Shown here: positions 16,001 through 25,105 of the stretch, in pieces
Position numbering within the stretch: position 1 is the stretch's first letter
Layout: every line of letters begins with the position of its first letter
From: Eubacterium sp. CAG:251
GTDB lineage: Bacteria > Bacillota > Clostridia > Oscillospirales > Acutalibacteraceae
Direction: 5' to 3'
Assembly: GCA_000436835.1 (NCBI GenBank)
Contig: FR889137.1
Coordinates: 1-37,138 of the forward strand
Length of the DNA stretch: 37,138 nucleotides
Made by a program: the position numbers and the translations under genes
The notes under the pieces: generated by a model
Databases searched by the model: none
What the model saw: only the letters and a program-made list of their open reading frames with translations
What the model was told of the DNA's origin: nothing

Positions 16001-16810
16001 AATCTTATCTCTGTCGCCGTAAACTTCTTTTCTTATGTCAAAATATTGCTCTAAAGCTTTGTTGATAGCGTCTGTGTATTTGCCGCTGTCAATCTTGATT
16101 TCGTCAAGCTGTGTTGCAAATGTTGTGTGGCGGCAATGGTCAGACCAATAAGTGTCAATAACTTTAAGCTCCGTGAGGCTCGGATTTCTGTTTTCGTCAT
16201 TTTTAAAATAATCTCTTACCCAGCATAAATCCGCAATGCTCATTGCAAATCCCATTGATGAATGGTAAGCCTCGATTTCATCATCGCTCATATCAATAAA
16301 ACCGTCAATTCTTGCGATATCGGCAGGAACGTCTGATTTAATATTGAGTGACTCCGGAATTTCAAGGCTTGCAACTCTTGACTCAACAGGGTTGATGATA
16401 TAATTCTTGATTTTTTCAAATTCTTCGTCTGTGATGTCACCCTTAACGGCAATTATTTTTGCACTTTGCACCTCAGGGCGTTCGCCGGCTGTGAGAAGCT
16501 GTATACATTGAGCGGCAGAATCGGCTCTTTGGTCATATTGACCGGGGAGATATTCCATTGCAAAATATCTGTAATCCTCAGGGATTGAAAGCTCGGTGTA
16601 AACATTGTCGAGGTTAGGCTCTGAAAGGATTTGCTTTACCGCAAGGTTAAATTCTTCTTCGGTAAGACCTTGAGCATAATAGCGATTGATAATTCTCAAA
16701 TCCTCAAGAGCGCTTAAGCCGACATTGTCACGCAAATCCGCAAGGGTTTGACCTGCTTCAATGTCGTTTCCCTTTTTCTTTTCAACAAAAATACGAAAAA
16801 CCTTTGACAT
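13058..16810 (-). CDS. purL: Phosphoribosylformylglycinamidine synthase (large PurL)
   Basis: This 1250-residue enzyme converts FGAR, glutamine and ATP to FGAM in step four of purine synthesis. It is the long single-chain form: an N-terminal PurS-like segment, a linker, two AIR-synthase-like halves (with THNHPTEIEPFGGAATCLGG, GGRTGRDGCGGATGSS and GKDSMSGSF) and a C-terminal glutamine amidotransferase from about residue 985 (PAFPGTNCEVD, LPGGFSGGDE, catalytic Cys in LGICNGFQ near 1088, His in ISHGEGRF). Many Gram-positive bacteria instead use separate PurS, PurQ and PurL, so the fused form is informative for taxonomy. AAAGGAGA lies eight bases before ATG 16810. No purine riboswitch was seen upstream and no other pur gene is in the window. 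Confidence 0.97.
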   Translation of the reverse strand: MSKVFRIFVEKKKGNDIEAGQTLADLRDNVGLSALEDLRIINRYYAQGLTEEEFNLAVKQILSEPNLDNVYTELSIPEDYRYFAMEYLPGQYDQRADSAAQCIQLLTAGERPEVQSAKIIAVKGDITDEEFEKIKNYIINPVESRVASLEIPESLNIKSDVPADIARIDGFIDMSDDEIEAYHSSMGFAMSIADLCWVRDYFKNDENRNPSLTELKVIDTYWSDHCRHTTFATQLDEIKIDSGKYTDAINKALEQYFDIRKEVYGDRDKIVCLMDMACIGTKVLKKRGLVNNLDESEEINACSIEVPVVIDGKTEQWLVQFKNETHNHPTEIEPFGGAATCLGGAIRDPLSGRAYVYQAMRVTGSGDPTTPFEKTLDAKLPQSKITTGAAAGYSSYGNQIGLATGQVTELYDEGYVAKRMEIGAVIGASPKDNVKRECPQKDDVIVLLGGRTGRDGCGGATGSSKAHNSSSIETCGAEVQKGNPPTERKIQRLFRKAEVAKMIKRCNDFGAGGVSVAIGELADGLKIDLDKVPKKYDGLDGTELAISESQERMAVVLDKADVDTFIRLSNEENLEATPVAVVTDENRLEMTWRGDKIVDLSRDFLNTNGVTQHAKVEITAVDENKNYRKEVPAALDNLSLANALKANLSRLEVCSQKGLVERFDSSIGASTVLMPYAGKYQLTPEEAMVAKIPLLEGETDTATVMAYGFIPKLSRWSPFHSAAFAVSESLAKLAAVGCDPSQARLTFQEYFERLNDVPSRWGKPTAALLGALTAQVGYKCPSIGGKDSMSGSFNDLDVPPTLVSFAVGMSEASKTASSQFKRINSTVKLLELPVDEETGLPIYDKAMELMVSVYEGIRNGKILSASVIKEGGAAACVCKMAFGNKFGFTFAQGLDKETLFAAKEASFVVELADENAYDGVVLGKTNDNGVFIIDGDVQTVDELIDAWCGKLEKVFATDSGKKANMPYDVPLYKERSIFVAKNKVAKPKVFIPAFPGTNCEVDSARAFEKAGAKANILVVNNLSSSAINETIDKMVEEIESSQIIMLPGGFSGGDEPEGSGKFIATTFRNPKVKEAVTKLLNNRDGLMLGICNGFQALIKLGLVPYGEIKEINENDPTLTFNTIGRHISSMAYTRVASVKSPWFSSVNAGDVFAVPISHGEGRFVANDDVMKKLIENGQVATQYVNLDGTPVSDMPFNPNGSVCAVEGITSPDGRVLGKMGHVERKGNNLYANVPFEKDMKIFESGVNYFK

Positions 16811-17074
16811 ATTTTGTTCTCCTTTTACTCATCTTTTGAAACTTGATGTATATAAATACTTTTCTATTTTAACACAAATCAGTCGCTTTTCATATAGTAA
16901 AATAATATTTTTATATAAAAAATAAATATAATATTTTTCAAAATTTTAGAAAAGTTTACAAAACGTATTCATTAACACTACATTTTATGTTATAATTATT
17001 ATGTTAGAAAGCTGTGATTCGGCGATTTCATATACACTTTAAATAATTCATAGAATTTATTGCGACAGCTTACT

Positions 17075-18253
17075 ATGGATATTCTAAAGGGGGAGATAAA
17101 AATTTACAGCATTAATGACGATGAGGTGTACGAGGTTGATTTTATGAACCTTGTTGTTGATAAGGCAGATGGGCTTAAGGTTGTTGATTGCGACAATCAT
17201 TTTTGCGAGTTTACAGGCGTTCACCCGTCAAAAATAAAGCAGGGAAAGCTCTTTCTTCACAATATAATAAAGCCGATTTACAGGGAAGAAATTATGAGAG
17301 CGCTTTGCAAGAAAAATTCACCCTATGTCTATTTTGACGCAGAGTTTATTGATAAGGATAAAAATGAAATTTTCATCCATTGCACGGGTCAAAATTATGA
17401 TAATTCAAGCCTTTGCAGGCTCACCCTTGCCGATGTGTCAAAATCGCAGGAGTTGCAAGAAAAATTGCGCAACAAAGCGAAGGAAATGAACTATCTTATT
17501 GACCTTGTAACAGGCGGTGTCTGCCTATTCAAAGTTACGAGTGATATGCACATTGAGGTGCAATATTTAAACGAGGGTGCTTGCCGCATTTTCGGCACTA
17601 CCAAGCAGGCTTATGTCAAAAAAAATTACCGCCTTGATGAGCTTATTCACCCTGAGGACAAGAGCATTGTTTTTCAGGCTATAGGCAAGGCGATGGCGAC
17701 TGACGGCGAGTGCGATTTGGAGATTAGAACCATAGTACATAAGGGCGAGTATAAGTGGTGCAAATTCAATGCCGCAATTGGGCGATATGACGAGGATAAC
17801 ACCCCGATTTTTCATGCGATGATAACCGATATTACGCAGATAAAGAAGGCTGAGGAATCGGCGGATAAAATGAGGGATATGCTTGTTGAAATGTTTAAAA
17901 ATCTTCCCGACCCGATTTTTTGCACCGGCACCGACGATATTTGGCAGCTTCAAATTGTCAGCGAGGATTTCATCAAATTTTTGGGATTTTCACGTTTTCA
18001 TATTTTTGATGAACACAAGGGCAGGCTTGACGATTTTGTGAGCGAAAGGGAAGCAAAATTTATTGAAGCGCAGATAAAAAAGCAAATTTCCGATGGCAAA
18101 AGCACCACGGTTTCACGTTACAGCGTAAGAACAAAATCGGGCAGATTTCTTGTTGTTGAGGACAGAAGAAAGCTTGTTAAACAGGCTGACGGCTCGTATT
18201 CTATGATTTGCAGGCTTAAAAATGTAACGAATTCGTATTCGGAAATGTTTTGA
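17075..18253 (+). CDS. PAS-only sensory protein
   Basis: The protein (392 residues from ATG 17075) appears to consist of three PAS-like units: about residues 15-125 (DCDNHFCEFTGV then a LTLADVS end), 135-260 (clearest, with YLNEGACRIFGTTK, LIHPEDK, and IFHAMITDIT), and 270-390 (DIWQLQIVSEDFIKFLGFS, ending RLKNVTNSY). No kinase, GGDEF, EAL, HTH or phosphatase domain follows, so it may act through a partner. The start is uncertain: ATG 17075 has no ribosome site, whereas a strong AAAGGGGGAG at 17086-17095 lies inside the frame and is followed after six bases by an ATT codon at 17102. A TTG at 17060 is a third option. A terminator follows. Confidence 0.8.
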   Translation: MDILKGEIKIYSINDDEVYEVDFMNLVVDKADGLKVVDCDNHFCEFTGVHPSKIKQGKLFLHNIIKPIYREEIMRALCKKNSPYVYFDAEFIDKDKNEIFIHCTGQNYDNSSLCRLTLADVSKSQELQEKLRNKAKEMNYLIDLVTGGVCLFKVTSDMHIEVQYLNEGACRIFGTTKQAYVKKNYRLDELIHPEDKSIVFQAIGKAMATDGECDLEIRTIVHKGEYKWCKFNAAIGRYDEDNTPIFHAMITDITQIKKAEESADKMRDMLVEMFKNLPDPIFCTGTDDIWQLQIVSEDFIKFLGFSRFHIFDEHKGRLDDFVSEREAKFIEAQIKKQISDGKSTTVSRYSVRTKSGRFLVVEDRRKLVKQADGSYSMICRLKNVTNSYSEMF

Positions 18254-18293
18254 TGATTTTGCAGATTGTAATATTGCTTTAATATACACTTTC

Positions 18294-18326
18294 AAAACGG
18301 TTGTGATTTTTGCAACCGTTTTTTTA
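18294..18326 (+). terminator. Terminator after the PAS gene
   Basis: AAAACGGTTG pairs with CAACCGTTTT round a 9-base loop, followed by a T-run. Confidence 0.9.
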
Positions 18327-18442
18327 TTATTTCACGACAAAACGTTGACAATTTGTATATTATCGAACAGTTTGGTAAATATAACCAATCCAAGTGTTAA
18401 AAGTTTGTTAATAATCACGAAATAAATTTTAGCCCGTTTTCT

Positions 18443-18471
18443 TGAATTATTTTATAAATAATATTATAATT
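18443..18471 (+). promoter_or_regulatory. Promoter of the secreted-protein operon
   Basis: TTGAAT and a perfect TATAAT are 17 bases apart. Transcription would start near 18478, giving a leader of about 73 bases. The rest of 18327-18442 is AT-rich, and I see no gene or strong structure there. Confidence 0.65.
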
Positions 18472-18550
18472 AAAGTGTGTATTACTTTGGGTAATATATG
18501 CCATTACTCAATGGATTTTCAGGCAAAAATGATTAAAAGGAGATTTGCGT

Positions 18551-21500
18551 ATGAAAAGGAAAGGCAAAAAGCTTATCAGCGTATTGCTTGCAGTTCTTAT
18601 GGCTGTAACGGGCATAATTCCTGCGGCATCTGCTTTTGCGGGCGACGGAGTTGAAGGCTATTGGGATATCGAACTTTTTTATAAAGACACCGATACAATG
18701 GTGCCTTCGTATGTTGACGAAACAGCGCAAGAAAAGCAAGTATATGTTGAGACTATGAAGGAGGGCGAAAAGCTCAACCTTACATATAAGCTCATCGATA
18801 CCGAAATGCCGGATAACGGATACATCAAATGGTACAGCGATATGCCGACTTTGGTTGATGTTGACCAAAACGGTGTGGTTAAGGCATTTGACTCATCAAA
18901 GGGTGCGGTAATTCAAAACTGGATTGATAATGAGGTTAAGCCTATTCCGCTTGTGGGTAAGGTTATGGCTACCGTTCTTGAAAAAGCGCTCTTTAATGAC
19001 AAAATAGATATTGATTCTATGGACACCGAAGCAATTATTGATATTGTTGAGGCTGCCTTCGGCTCGGATTCACCTATTGCCGGTTGGATTGATTCATACA
19101 AGGGCGAACTTATCGATTCTCTTCGCAAATATCTTAATAACATTAACTCGGTTATCCACGTTGCGCTTTATGACAAGAACGGCACCGAGCTTGATAACGA
19201 TTCACTTCGTATCAATGTTGTTAAAAATGACGAGTGGTATGCCGCTTTTCTTCCGAACGGAACACATATCACCAATAAATCGCAGGTTCCTACTACAGTG
19301 GCTGTAGGCTCAAAAGTTCAGCTTTCAGCTATTACAACTCCACTTCGTTTGCATTACGGAACAATGTATTCTGTTAAAAGTTCTTCAATCTTTACTCAAG
19401 GCAAGGTTGTTGCAACCGTAAATGACAGCGGACTTGTAACGTTTAAGAATAAGGGTAAAGTTACGATTATGGCATCGCCTGATACAGACGACATAATTAA
19501 CGGTATTCTTGGGCTGGTAAACAAGTTTTATGAGGTAAAAGGAACAATAGATTCGGATAAGCTTGCGGGAATTCTTATTGATTATATCGGAATTGATATA
19601 AACAGGGCGGTGCTTGCCGCAATTCTTGATGCTTGCTTTGCAATTAAAGACATAGTCGGAGATACGGCGGACCCGGTTCAGCTTACCGCTACTGCAGTCA
19701 AGCTTATCAGTAACCTTGTTCTTCAGTTTGTATATAACGATTCAATCACATTTGAGGTTGTTGACTCTAAGCCGCTTGAAAGCTTTGATATTGACGGTGC
19801 AAACACCGTTCAGGAGGGCTCTCAAATTCAGCTTGCAATCACAAATGTTAAGCCGTCAACGGGTGACACCTCGGATATTACTTGGACATCGTCAAATCCT
19901 GAAATTGCTTCTGTTGACCCTGTAACGGGTACTATCACAGGCAGAGATGCGGGCGGTTCTTTAGGCAGCATCTCAACTCAAAAATGTACTATTACTGCGA
20001 CTTCGGCGGCAAACGGAATTTCAAGAGAAATACAACTTACCGTAACAGGTAAAACCGGTAAGTATTTGTCAGATGTTGAAATCACGGGCAAAAATTATCT
20101 TGAAGCAGGTCAGGAAACAGACCTTACATATCAGGTATTCCCGAAGCGTGTTGCAGAAAGCAATAACCTCTATGTTACTTGGGGTATGGTAACAGGTGAG
20201 GACGAAAACGGTGACACAACATATTCTTGGGCTACCGATGACGCTCCCGCTACCGACGGCAGAGGTCAGATTGACAAAACAGGTCATTACACCGTAGTGT
20301 CCGGCGGTAAATCAACAGTAGTTCTTAAGGCGCAGACGGGTTACTACGTTTCAAACAGCAAGTTTTATGAAATCTCCTCAAAAACAGCAACATTTGAAAT
20401 GACAAACGGCATTCCTGTTGAGAATATTACAATCAGCGTTGACAACGCTCTCGGCGTAGCAAGCAGTATTAATAAAACAACAGACGTTACCGTTGGCGAT
20501 AAAACATATAAATATGTATCTGTTAAAGCAGGTACTCAGTACGCAGGTTTGGGCGCTCAGCTTTCGGCAACGGTTGAGCCGGAAAACGCTTCTAATAAGG
20601 ACCTTACTTGGGTAGTTGATAATAGTTTCTATTCAACTGACCTTTCAAATGAAACTCATACCGCAAAAATAACACAAAAAGCGGCTCACGAAAACGCAGA
20701 TTCTTTTAATGTTTATGCAGTTTCTGCCGACGGAAAAATAAAATCAAACGAGATTACCGTTACGGTTGCCAAGAATACGACAAGTTCAAACACGATTGAC
20801 AAAGATTCGTATTCCGTAACAAGAGGCGAAACGGTTGACGCTACTCATACAATGAAATTCAGTGGCTTTGACGGCACATATTCGGCATGCTACAAATGTA
20901 ATTGGTATTCAAGTGACGAAAACATTTTTACTGTTGAAACAAAGAATAATGAAAACGGAGATGCAACAATTAAAGGTGTCGACGTAGGTACGGCTACTCT
21001 TTATTGCGTGTCAGCCGACGGAGGTTATGTTGACACGGCTGAGGTTACCGTATATCCTGACAAGGATTATCTTTCCAATATCGTTTCTCTTTGCGATTCA
21101 ACGGTAGTTTTGTGCACAGATGAAAATCAAGAGCAGTATGACCAATATTGCGGTTCTCTCGATATGGCATACTATGTTCTTTATGATTCGCCTATGGCAA
21201 GCCAAGACACGTGTGACACCTACGCCCGTGAGCTTCTTTATGATTTCTATAAAATCGGCGGCTTCGTAGGTATTTTAGGTGTAGATATTTTAGGGCCTAA
21301 CAAAACACCGCTTTCAAGCAACCACGTAACGGTTAAGGTACCTGCTGCCGGTAACTATACTAATTATAAATATGACTTTGATATGCAATTAAAGCCTGCT
21401 AACGCAATGTATAACAGCATTAATTGGACATCGTCAAATCCAAATATCACAATTGATAAAAACGGTATTGCAAGGCCAAAGTCTAACGATGCTTGTTCGG

Positions 21501-24500
21501 CAATGATTACATGTACCGTTACCGACTATATGGGTACAGCCACAAGCACAAATGCGTTTATCACCTTTGCAAAAATTCCTGTAACAGGCGTGTCACTTGA
21601 TACAGACACTATTGAGGGCGGTAAGATTGGCGAAACTAAAACGCTTACTGCTACTGTTACACCGAAGGGTACACCGGGTATCGGCGCAAGCTGCACAGAC
21701 GTTTATTGGTATTCAAGCGATGAAAATATCGCAACGGTTGACCAAAAGGGCGTTGTAACCTTTAAAGAGGGCGGCGATTGCGTAATTACCTGCCAAACGT
21801 ATGACGGCGGATATGAAGCAAAGTGCAATGTTAATGTTGTAACTAACTACACATCACTTGAAAATCTTGTTAAATCATATAACGACCAGCAGCTCAATCA
21901 GGTAAACTATTATCCTGACAGCTGGGAAGTATACCAAAATGCTATGAGCAAGGCTCAGGGTATGATTGATAAGGGCGGATACTCGCAGACTCAGGTTAAT
22001 GCAATGGTAACAGAGCTTGAGGCAGCTTATAACGGTCTTGTCAAGTATAACTACATTAAAAAAGTTGAGCTTTATCTTGACGGCGAGCCTACTAAGGAAT
22101 TTTATCAGTATGACCTTAGCGTGCTTAAAGACGGTATTAGTTATAAAAACGCTGTGCTTGACCTTAATGTAAGGCTTTATCCTAACAACGGCTCATACAA
22201 GTCGGTGACTTGGGAATCGTCAAATGAGCTTATCAGCGTAACTCAGGACGGTAAATGCACCCCTACTCAAAATAAATCTTGCTACGGTTTGATTACCTGT
22301 ACGGTTGAGGACCATTTTGGCAATAAATATCAGGATACGGTTTGGGTGTCATACGCATTCTATCCGGTAACCGATGTTGTAGTAAGCCCGTCAAGCATTT
22401 CAGGTGCACTCGGCACAAGCGCTCAGCTTTCAAAGACCATTAAGCCTGAAGGCACAAGCCTGCCTCCTCATGTCGGCAAGGCAAGTATTCAAGACGTTTA
22501 TTGGGAGTCCGATGATGAAAATATCGCAACAGTTGATGAAAACGGACTTGTAACATTCGTTTCAGCCGGTGCAACTACTGTTCGTTGCGTATCGTATGAC
22601 GGCGGTATTTACGGTGAATGTCACGTATCGTCTGACGGCGACCGTACAGCGCTTAAGGCAGCGATTGAAGAATATAAGGATATTGATTATAAGGATTATG
22701 CTTATGACTACGGTCAAGTGTTTAAGGCTGCGTATGATGCGGCAACCGATGCTTTGACAGACGATACATTAACTCAGGAAAAGATTGATGAAATAACTCA
22801 AAATCTTGTTTCGGCTTATGAGGCTATGATTGAGCACCCGTATGTTCACGTAACAGATGCGAAGATTACTTATCAAACTGCAGCTAAGCCGCTTGTAGGC
22901 GGATATAAGGATGCAGAAAACGGAACAATCGGCGATAACAATTCAATTTCGATAAATCTTTCAGGCGATAAATATTCAAATTATAACAATTATAATAATA
23001 TTACATTGACCTCGGCTGCTCTTCCTGAGGGCGCAATGTATCAAGCGGTTGAATGGAGCGTTGTTGAGTCATATAAGATGGATTCATCAATAAGCGACAG
23101 TTCAATTACGCTTACACCGTCAGAAAGAAGCAACGGCGGTTGGGCTAAGGTAAAGATTGCTTATACAGACGAATACGGCAGAGCCTTTGAAAAGACTATC
23201 AATGTTACTATGAGTGACAAAATTGCAACAGGCTTTGACATTAAGGAATCGGAACTTATCTATTACGCTACCGATGCTGAAACTCAGCTTGAATATACAC
23301 TTTCGGGTTCACCTGAATTTGGCAATATCACATGGACTTCAAGCAATGAAAATGCAGTCAAGGTATCAAATGACGGCAAGCTTACCTTTGTTGAAAAGGG
23401 TGAGGCTGTTATTACAGGTACAACGTTTGACGGCGGATTTACAGATAAGGTTAAAGTCGCTGTTTTGACAGACTTCAGCACTCTTGCCAAAAAGCAGAGT
23501 GAATATAACGCTCTTATTGAAGAGGTTAAGGATTCATATACATACACCAAAGCAAGTCTTGATGTATTGAGTGCCGCAGTGGCTGAGGCTAAGACAATGA
23601 TTAACGAAGGCAAGGCTACACAGGCTGAAGCTGATGCAATGCTTAAAAAGCTTAACGATGCATACGATTCACTCATTCCTTATGTTGCAAGTGAGGGTGT
23701 GGAAATCGGCTACTATGAGGCAGAAGGCGTAACAAATCCAAATCCGGGCTACTTCCGCTACACAGGCACATTCATAAACGGCAAGAGCATTAGTCTTGTT
23801 GCTAATGAGCAGCCTAAGGATTCTGTTTATAAGTCAGTTGAATGGACTTCATCTAACAGCAACGTTACCGTAAGCGAGAGCGGTGTTGTAACTAACAATT
23901 CAGCTTCGGCTCAGGCTGCTGATATTACTTGCACAATTACAAATGAAAAAGATGAGAGTTATTCATCAACCGTAACGGTTACGTTTGTAAGATACGGAGT
24001 AACAGGTATCAGCTTTGCCGATGAAAAGGTATTCGGCGCTCCTGCTCAAACAGTTACTCTTTCGCCTAAGTTTGAACTTGGCGGCAATATTTCCGTAATC
24101 AAAGATTGCAAATATGTATCTGATAATAAAGACATTGCAACAGTTGACGAAAACGGTGTAGTTACATTCATTACTCAGGGCTGTGCAACAATTACCGTTA
24201 CCGCTAAGGACGGTGGATACACCGCAACAATCAAGGCATATACCACGTGGGATACGGCTGCGCTTAAGGCGGCTATCGACGAGGCAAGCAAAATCAACCC
24301 GATGGATTATGAGGTATCTTACGCTAATACCTTTACTGCCGCACTTGACAAGGCTAATGAGGTTTATGCAAATATGCAAGCTCCTCAGTCAGAGATTGAC
24401 GCTGCTTGTGATGCTCTTGTAGCCGCAACAACAGCGCTTGAGGGTCACGAATTTATCGTGCCTGAAATTAATGTTAAAAACGGCGATACCGTTATTGGCG

Positions 24501-25093
24501 AAACAGCGCTTATTCAGGTACCTGAGGATACTCAAAAGGCTACCCTTTCGCTTGCACTTAATGACGGCGCAATGGTTAAATCAACCGATATTGCGGTAAG
24601 CGATGAAAACGGCGTTAAAGCTTCTGTAAGCGGCAATGATATCAATATTACAAAGACGGCTGACAAGGGTTCGTTTAACCTTACTGTTAAGGTTGTTGAC
24701 GAATGGGGCAGAGAATACACTAAGGCATACGCAATTAGTGTAATCAATGTTGTTATTCCTGTCACCTCGCTTGAGCTTACTGTTGACGGCAATGTTGTAA
24801 CCGACGGTAAATATACAGTAAGTTCAGGCAGCAAATTAACTTTCAGTAAATTTAAAGGTGTAACAGTAGGCTATATTCCTACTCCTGCCGACGCAAATGC
24901 TATTACATCGGTTGACTATAAAGTTGACGATACAGCGAATTTCTCAATTGATAAAAACGGTAAAATTACCCTTACAACAATAGGTAATCTTAACCCATTG
25001 TCTTCAATTGCAACAAAAGTAACAGTTACCGTTACAAATGCAGACGGTTCAACGGCAATGTCTGAATTTACATTTACAGTCACAAAAGGATAA
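18551..25093 (+). CDS. Giant secreted Big/FIVAR repeat protein
   Basis: This 2180-residue protein has a signal peptide (MKRKGKKL, hydrophobic core, cleavage likely after ASAFA). Residues about 30-400 are not recognised. From about residue 430 there are roughly ten Ig-like bacterial Big_2-type domains, marked by W-x-SS-N/D-E-x-I-A-T-V-D-x-x-G-x-V-T-F motifs near 443, 786, 958, 1052, 1220, 1317, 1593, 1764 and 1853. Four FIVAR helical modules start near 1101, 1365, 1641 and 1901, about 265 residues apart, so the C-terminal half is four copies of a Big-FIVAR-Big unit. No LPXTG, SLH or transmembrane anchor is visible at the end. Such modules mediate adhesion or glycan and cell-wall contact in Firmicutes. 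AAAAGGAG lies eight bases before ATG 18551. The LRR gene follows after 12 bases. Confidence 0.9.
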   Translation: MKRKGKKLISVLLAVLMAVTGIIPAASAFAGDGVEGYWDIELFYKDTDTMVPSYVDETAQEKQVYVETMKEGEKLNLTYKLIDTEMPDNGYIKWYSDMPTLVDVDQNGVVKAFDSSKGAVIQNWIDNEVKPIPLVGKVMATVLEKALFNDKIDIDSMDTEAIIDIVEAAFGSDSPIAGWIDSYKGELIDSLRKYLNNINSVIHVALYDKNGTELDNDSLRINVVKNDEWYAAFLPNGTHITNKSQVPTTVAVGSKVQLSAITTPLRLHYGTMYSVKSSSIFTQGKVVATVNDSGLVTFKNKGKVTIMASPDTDDIINGILGLVNKFYEVKGTIDSDKLAGILIDYIGIDINRAVLAAILDACFAIKDIVGDTADPVQLTATAVKLISNLVLQFVYNDSITFEVVDSKPLESFDIDGANTVQEGSQIQLAITNVKPSTGDTSDITWTSSNPEIASVDPVTGTITGRDAGGSLGSISTQKCTITATSAANGISREIQLTVTGKTGKYLSDVEITGKNYLEAGQETDLTYQVFPKRVAESNNLYVTWGMVTGEDENGDTTYSWATDDAPATDGRGQIDKTGHYTVVSGGKSTVVLKAQTGYYVSNSKFYEISSKTATFEMTNGIPVENITISVDNALGVASSINKTTDVTVGDKTYKYVSVKAGTQYAGLGAQLSATVEPENASNKDLTWVVDNSFYSTDLSNETHTAKITQKAAHENADSFNVYAVSADGKIKSNEITVTVAKNTTSSNTIDKDSYSVTRGETVDATHTMKFSGFDGTYSACYKCNWYSSDENIFTVETKNNENGDATIKGVDVGTATLYCVSADGGYVDTAEVTVYPDKDYLSNIVSLCDSTVVLCTDENQEQYDQYCGSLDMAYYVLYDSPMASQDTCDTYARELLYDFYKIGGFVGILGVDILGPNKTPLSSNHVTVKVPAAGNYTNYKYDFDMQLKPANAMYNSINWTSSNPNITIDKNGIARPKSNDACSAMITCTVTDYMGTATSTNAFITFAKIPVTGVSLDTDTIEGGKIGETKTLTATVTPKGTPGIGASCTDVYWYSSDENIATVDQKGVVTFKEGGDCVITCQTYDGGYEAKCNVNVVTNYTSLENLVKSYNDQQLNQVNYYPDSWEVYQNAMSKAQGMIDKGGYSQTQVNAMVTELEAAYNGLVKYNYIKKVELYLDGEPTKEFYQYDLSVLKDGISYKNAVLDLNVRLYPNNGSYKSVTWESSNELISVTQDGKCTPTQNKSCYGLITCTVEDHFGNKYQDTVWVSYAFYPVTDVVVSPSSISGALGTSAQLSKTIKPEGTSLPPHVGKASIQDVYWESDDENIATVDENGLVTFVSAGATTVRCVSYDGGIYGECHVSSDGDRTALKAAIEEYKDIDYKDYAYDYGQVFKAAYDAATDALTDDTLTQEKIDEITQNLVSAYEAMIEHPYVHVTDAKITYQTAAKPLVGGYKDAENGTIGDNNSISINLSGDKYSNYNNYNNITLTSAALPEGAMYQAVEWSVVESYKMDSSISDSSITLTPSERSNGGWAKVKIAYTDEYGRAFEKTINVTMSDKIATGFDIKESELIYYATDAETQLEYTLSGSPEFGNITWTSSNENAVKVSNDGKLTFVEKGEAVITGTTFDGGFTDKVKVAVLTDFSTLAKKQSEYNALIEEVKDSYTYTKASLDVLSAAVAEAKTMINEGKATQAEADAMLKKLNDAYDSLIPYVASEGVEIGYYEAEGVTNPNPGYFRYTGTFINGKSISLVANEQPKDSVYKSVEWTSSNSNVTVSESGVVTNNSASAQAADITCTITNEKDESYSSTVTVTFVRYGVTGISFADEKVFGAPAQTVTLSPKFELGGNISVIKDCKYVSDNKDIATVDENGVVTFITQGCATITVTAKDGGYTATIKAYTTWDTAALKAAIDEASKINPMDYEVSYANTFTAALDKANEVYANMQAPQSEIDAACDALVAATTALEGHEFIVPEINVKNGDTVIGETALIQVPEDTQKATLSLALNDGAMVKSTDIAVSDENGVKASVSGNDINITKTADKGSFNLTVKVVDEWGREYTKAYAISVINVVIPVTSLELTVDGNVVTDGKYTVSSGSKLTFSKFKGVTVGYIPTPADANAITSVDYKVDDTANFSIDKNGKITLTTIGNLNPLSSIATKVTVTVTNADGSTAMSEFTFTVTKG

Positions 25094-25105
25094 CGGGAGG
25101 CACAA

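Noticed and set aside
16811..17060. Purine riboswitch before purL
   Set aside because: The conserved core with TATA and GTCTCTAC-like segments is absent; the region is plain AT-rich DNA.
18545..25093. Many antisense open frames inside the Big/FIVAR gene
   Set aside because: They have no ribosome sites or recognisable protein content and mirror the repetitive coding sequence of the real gene.
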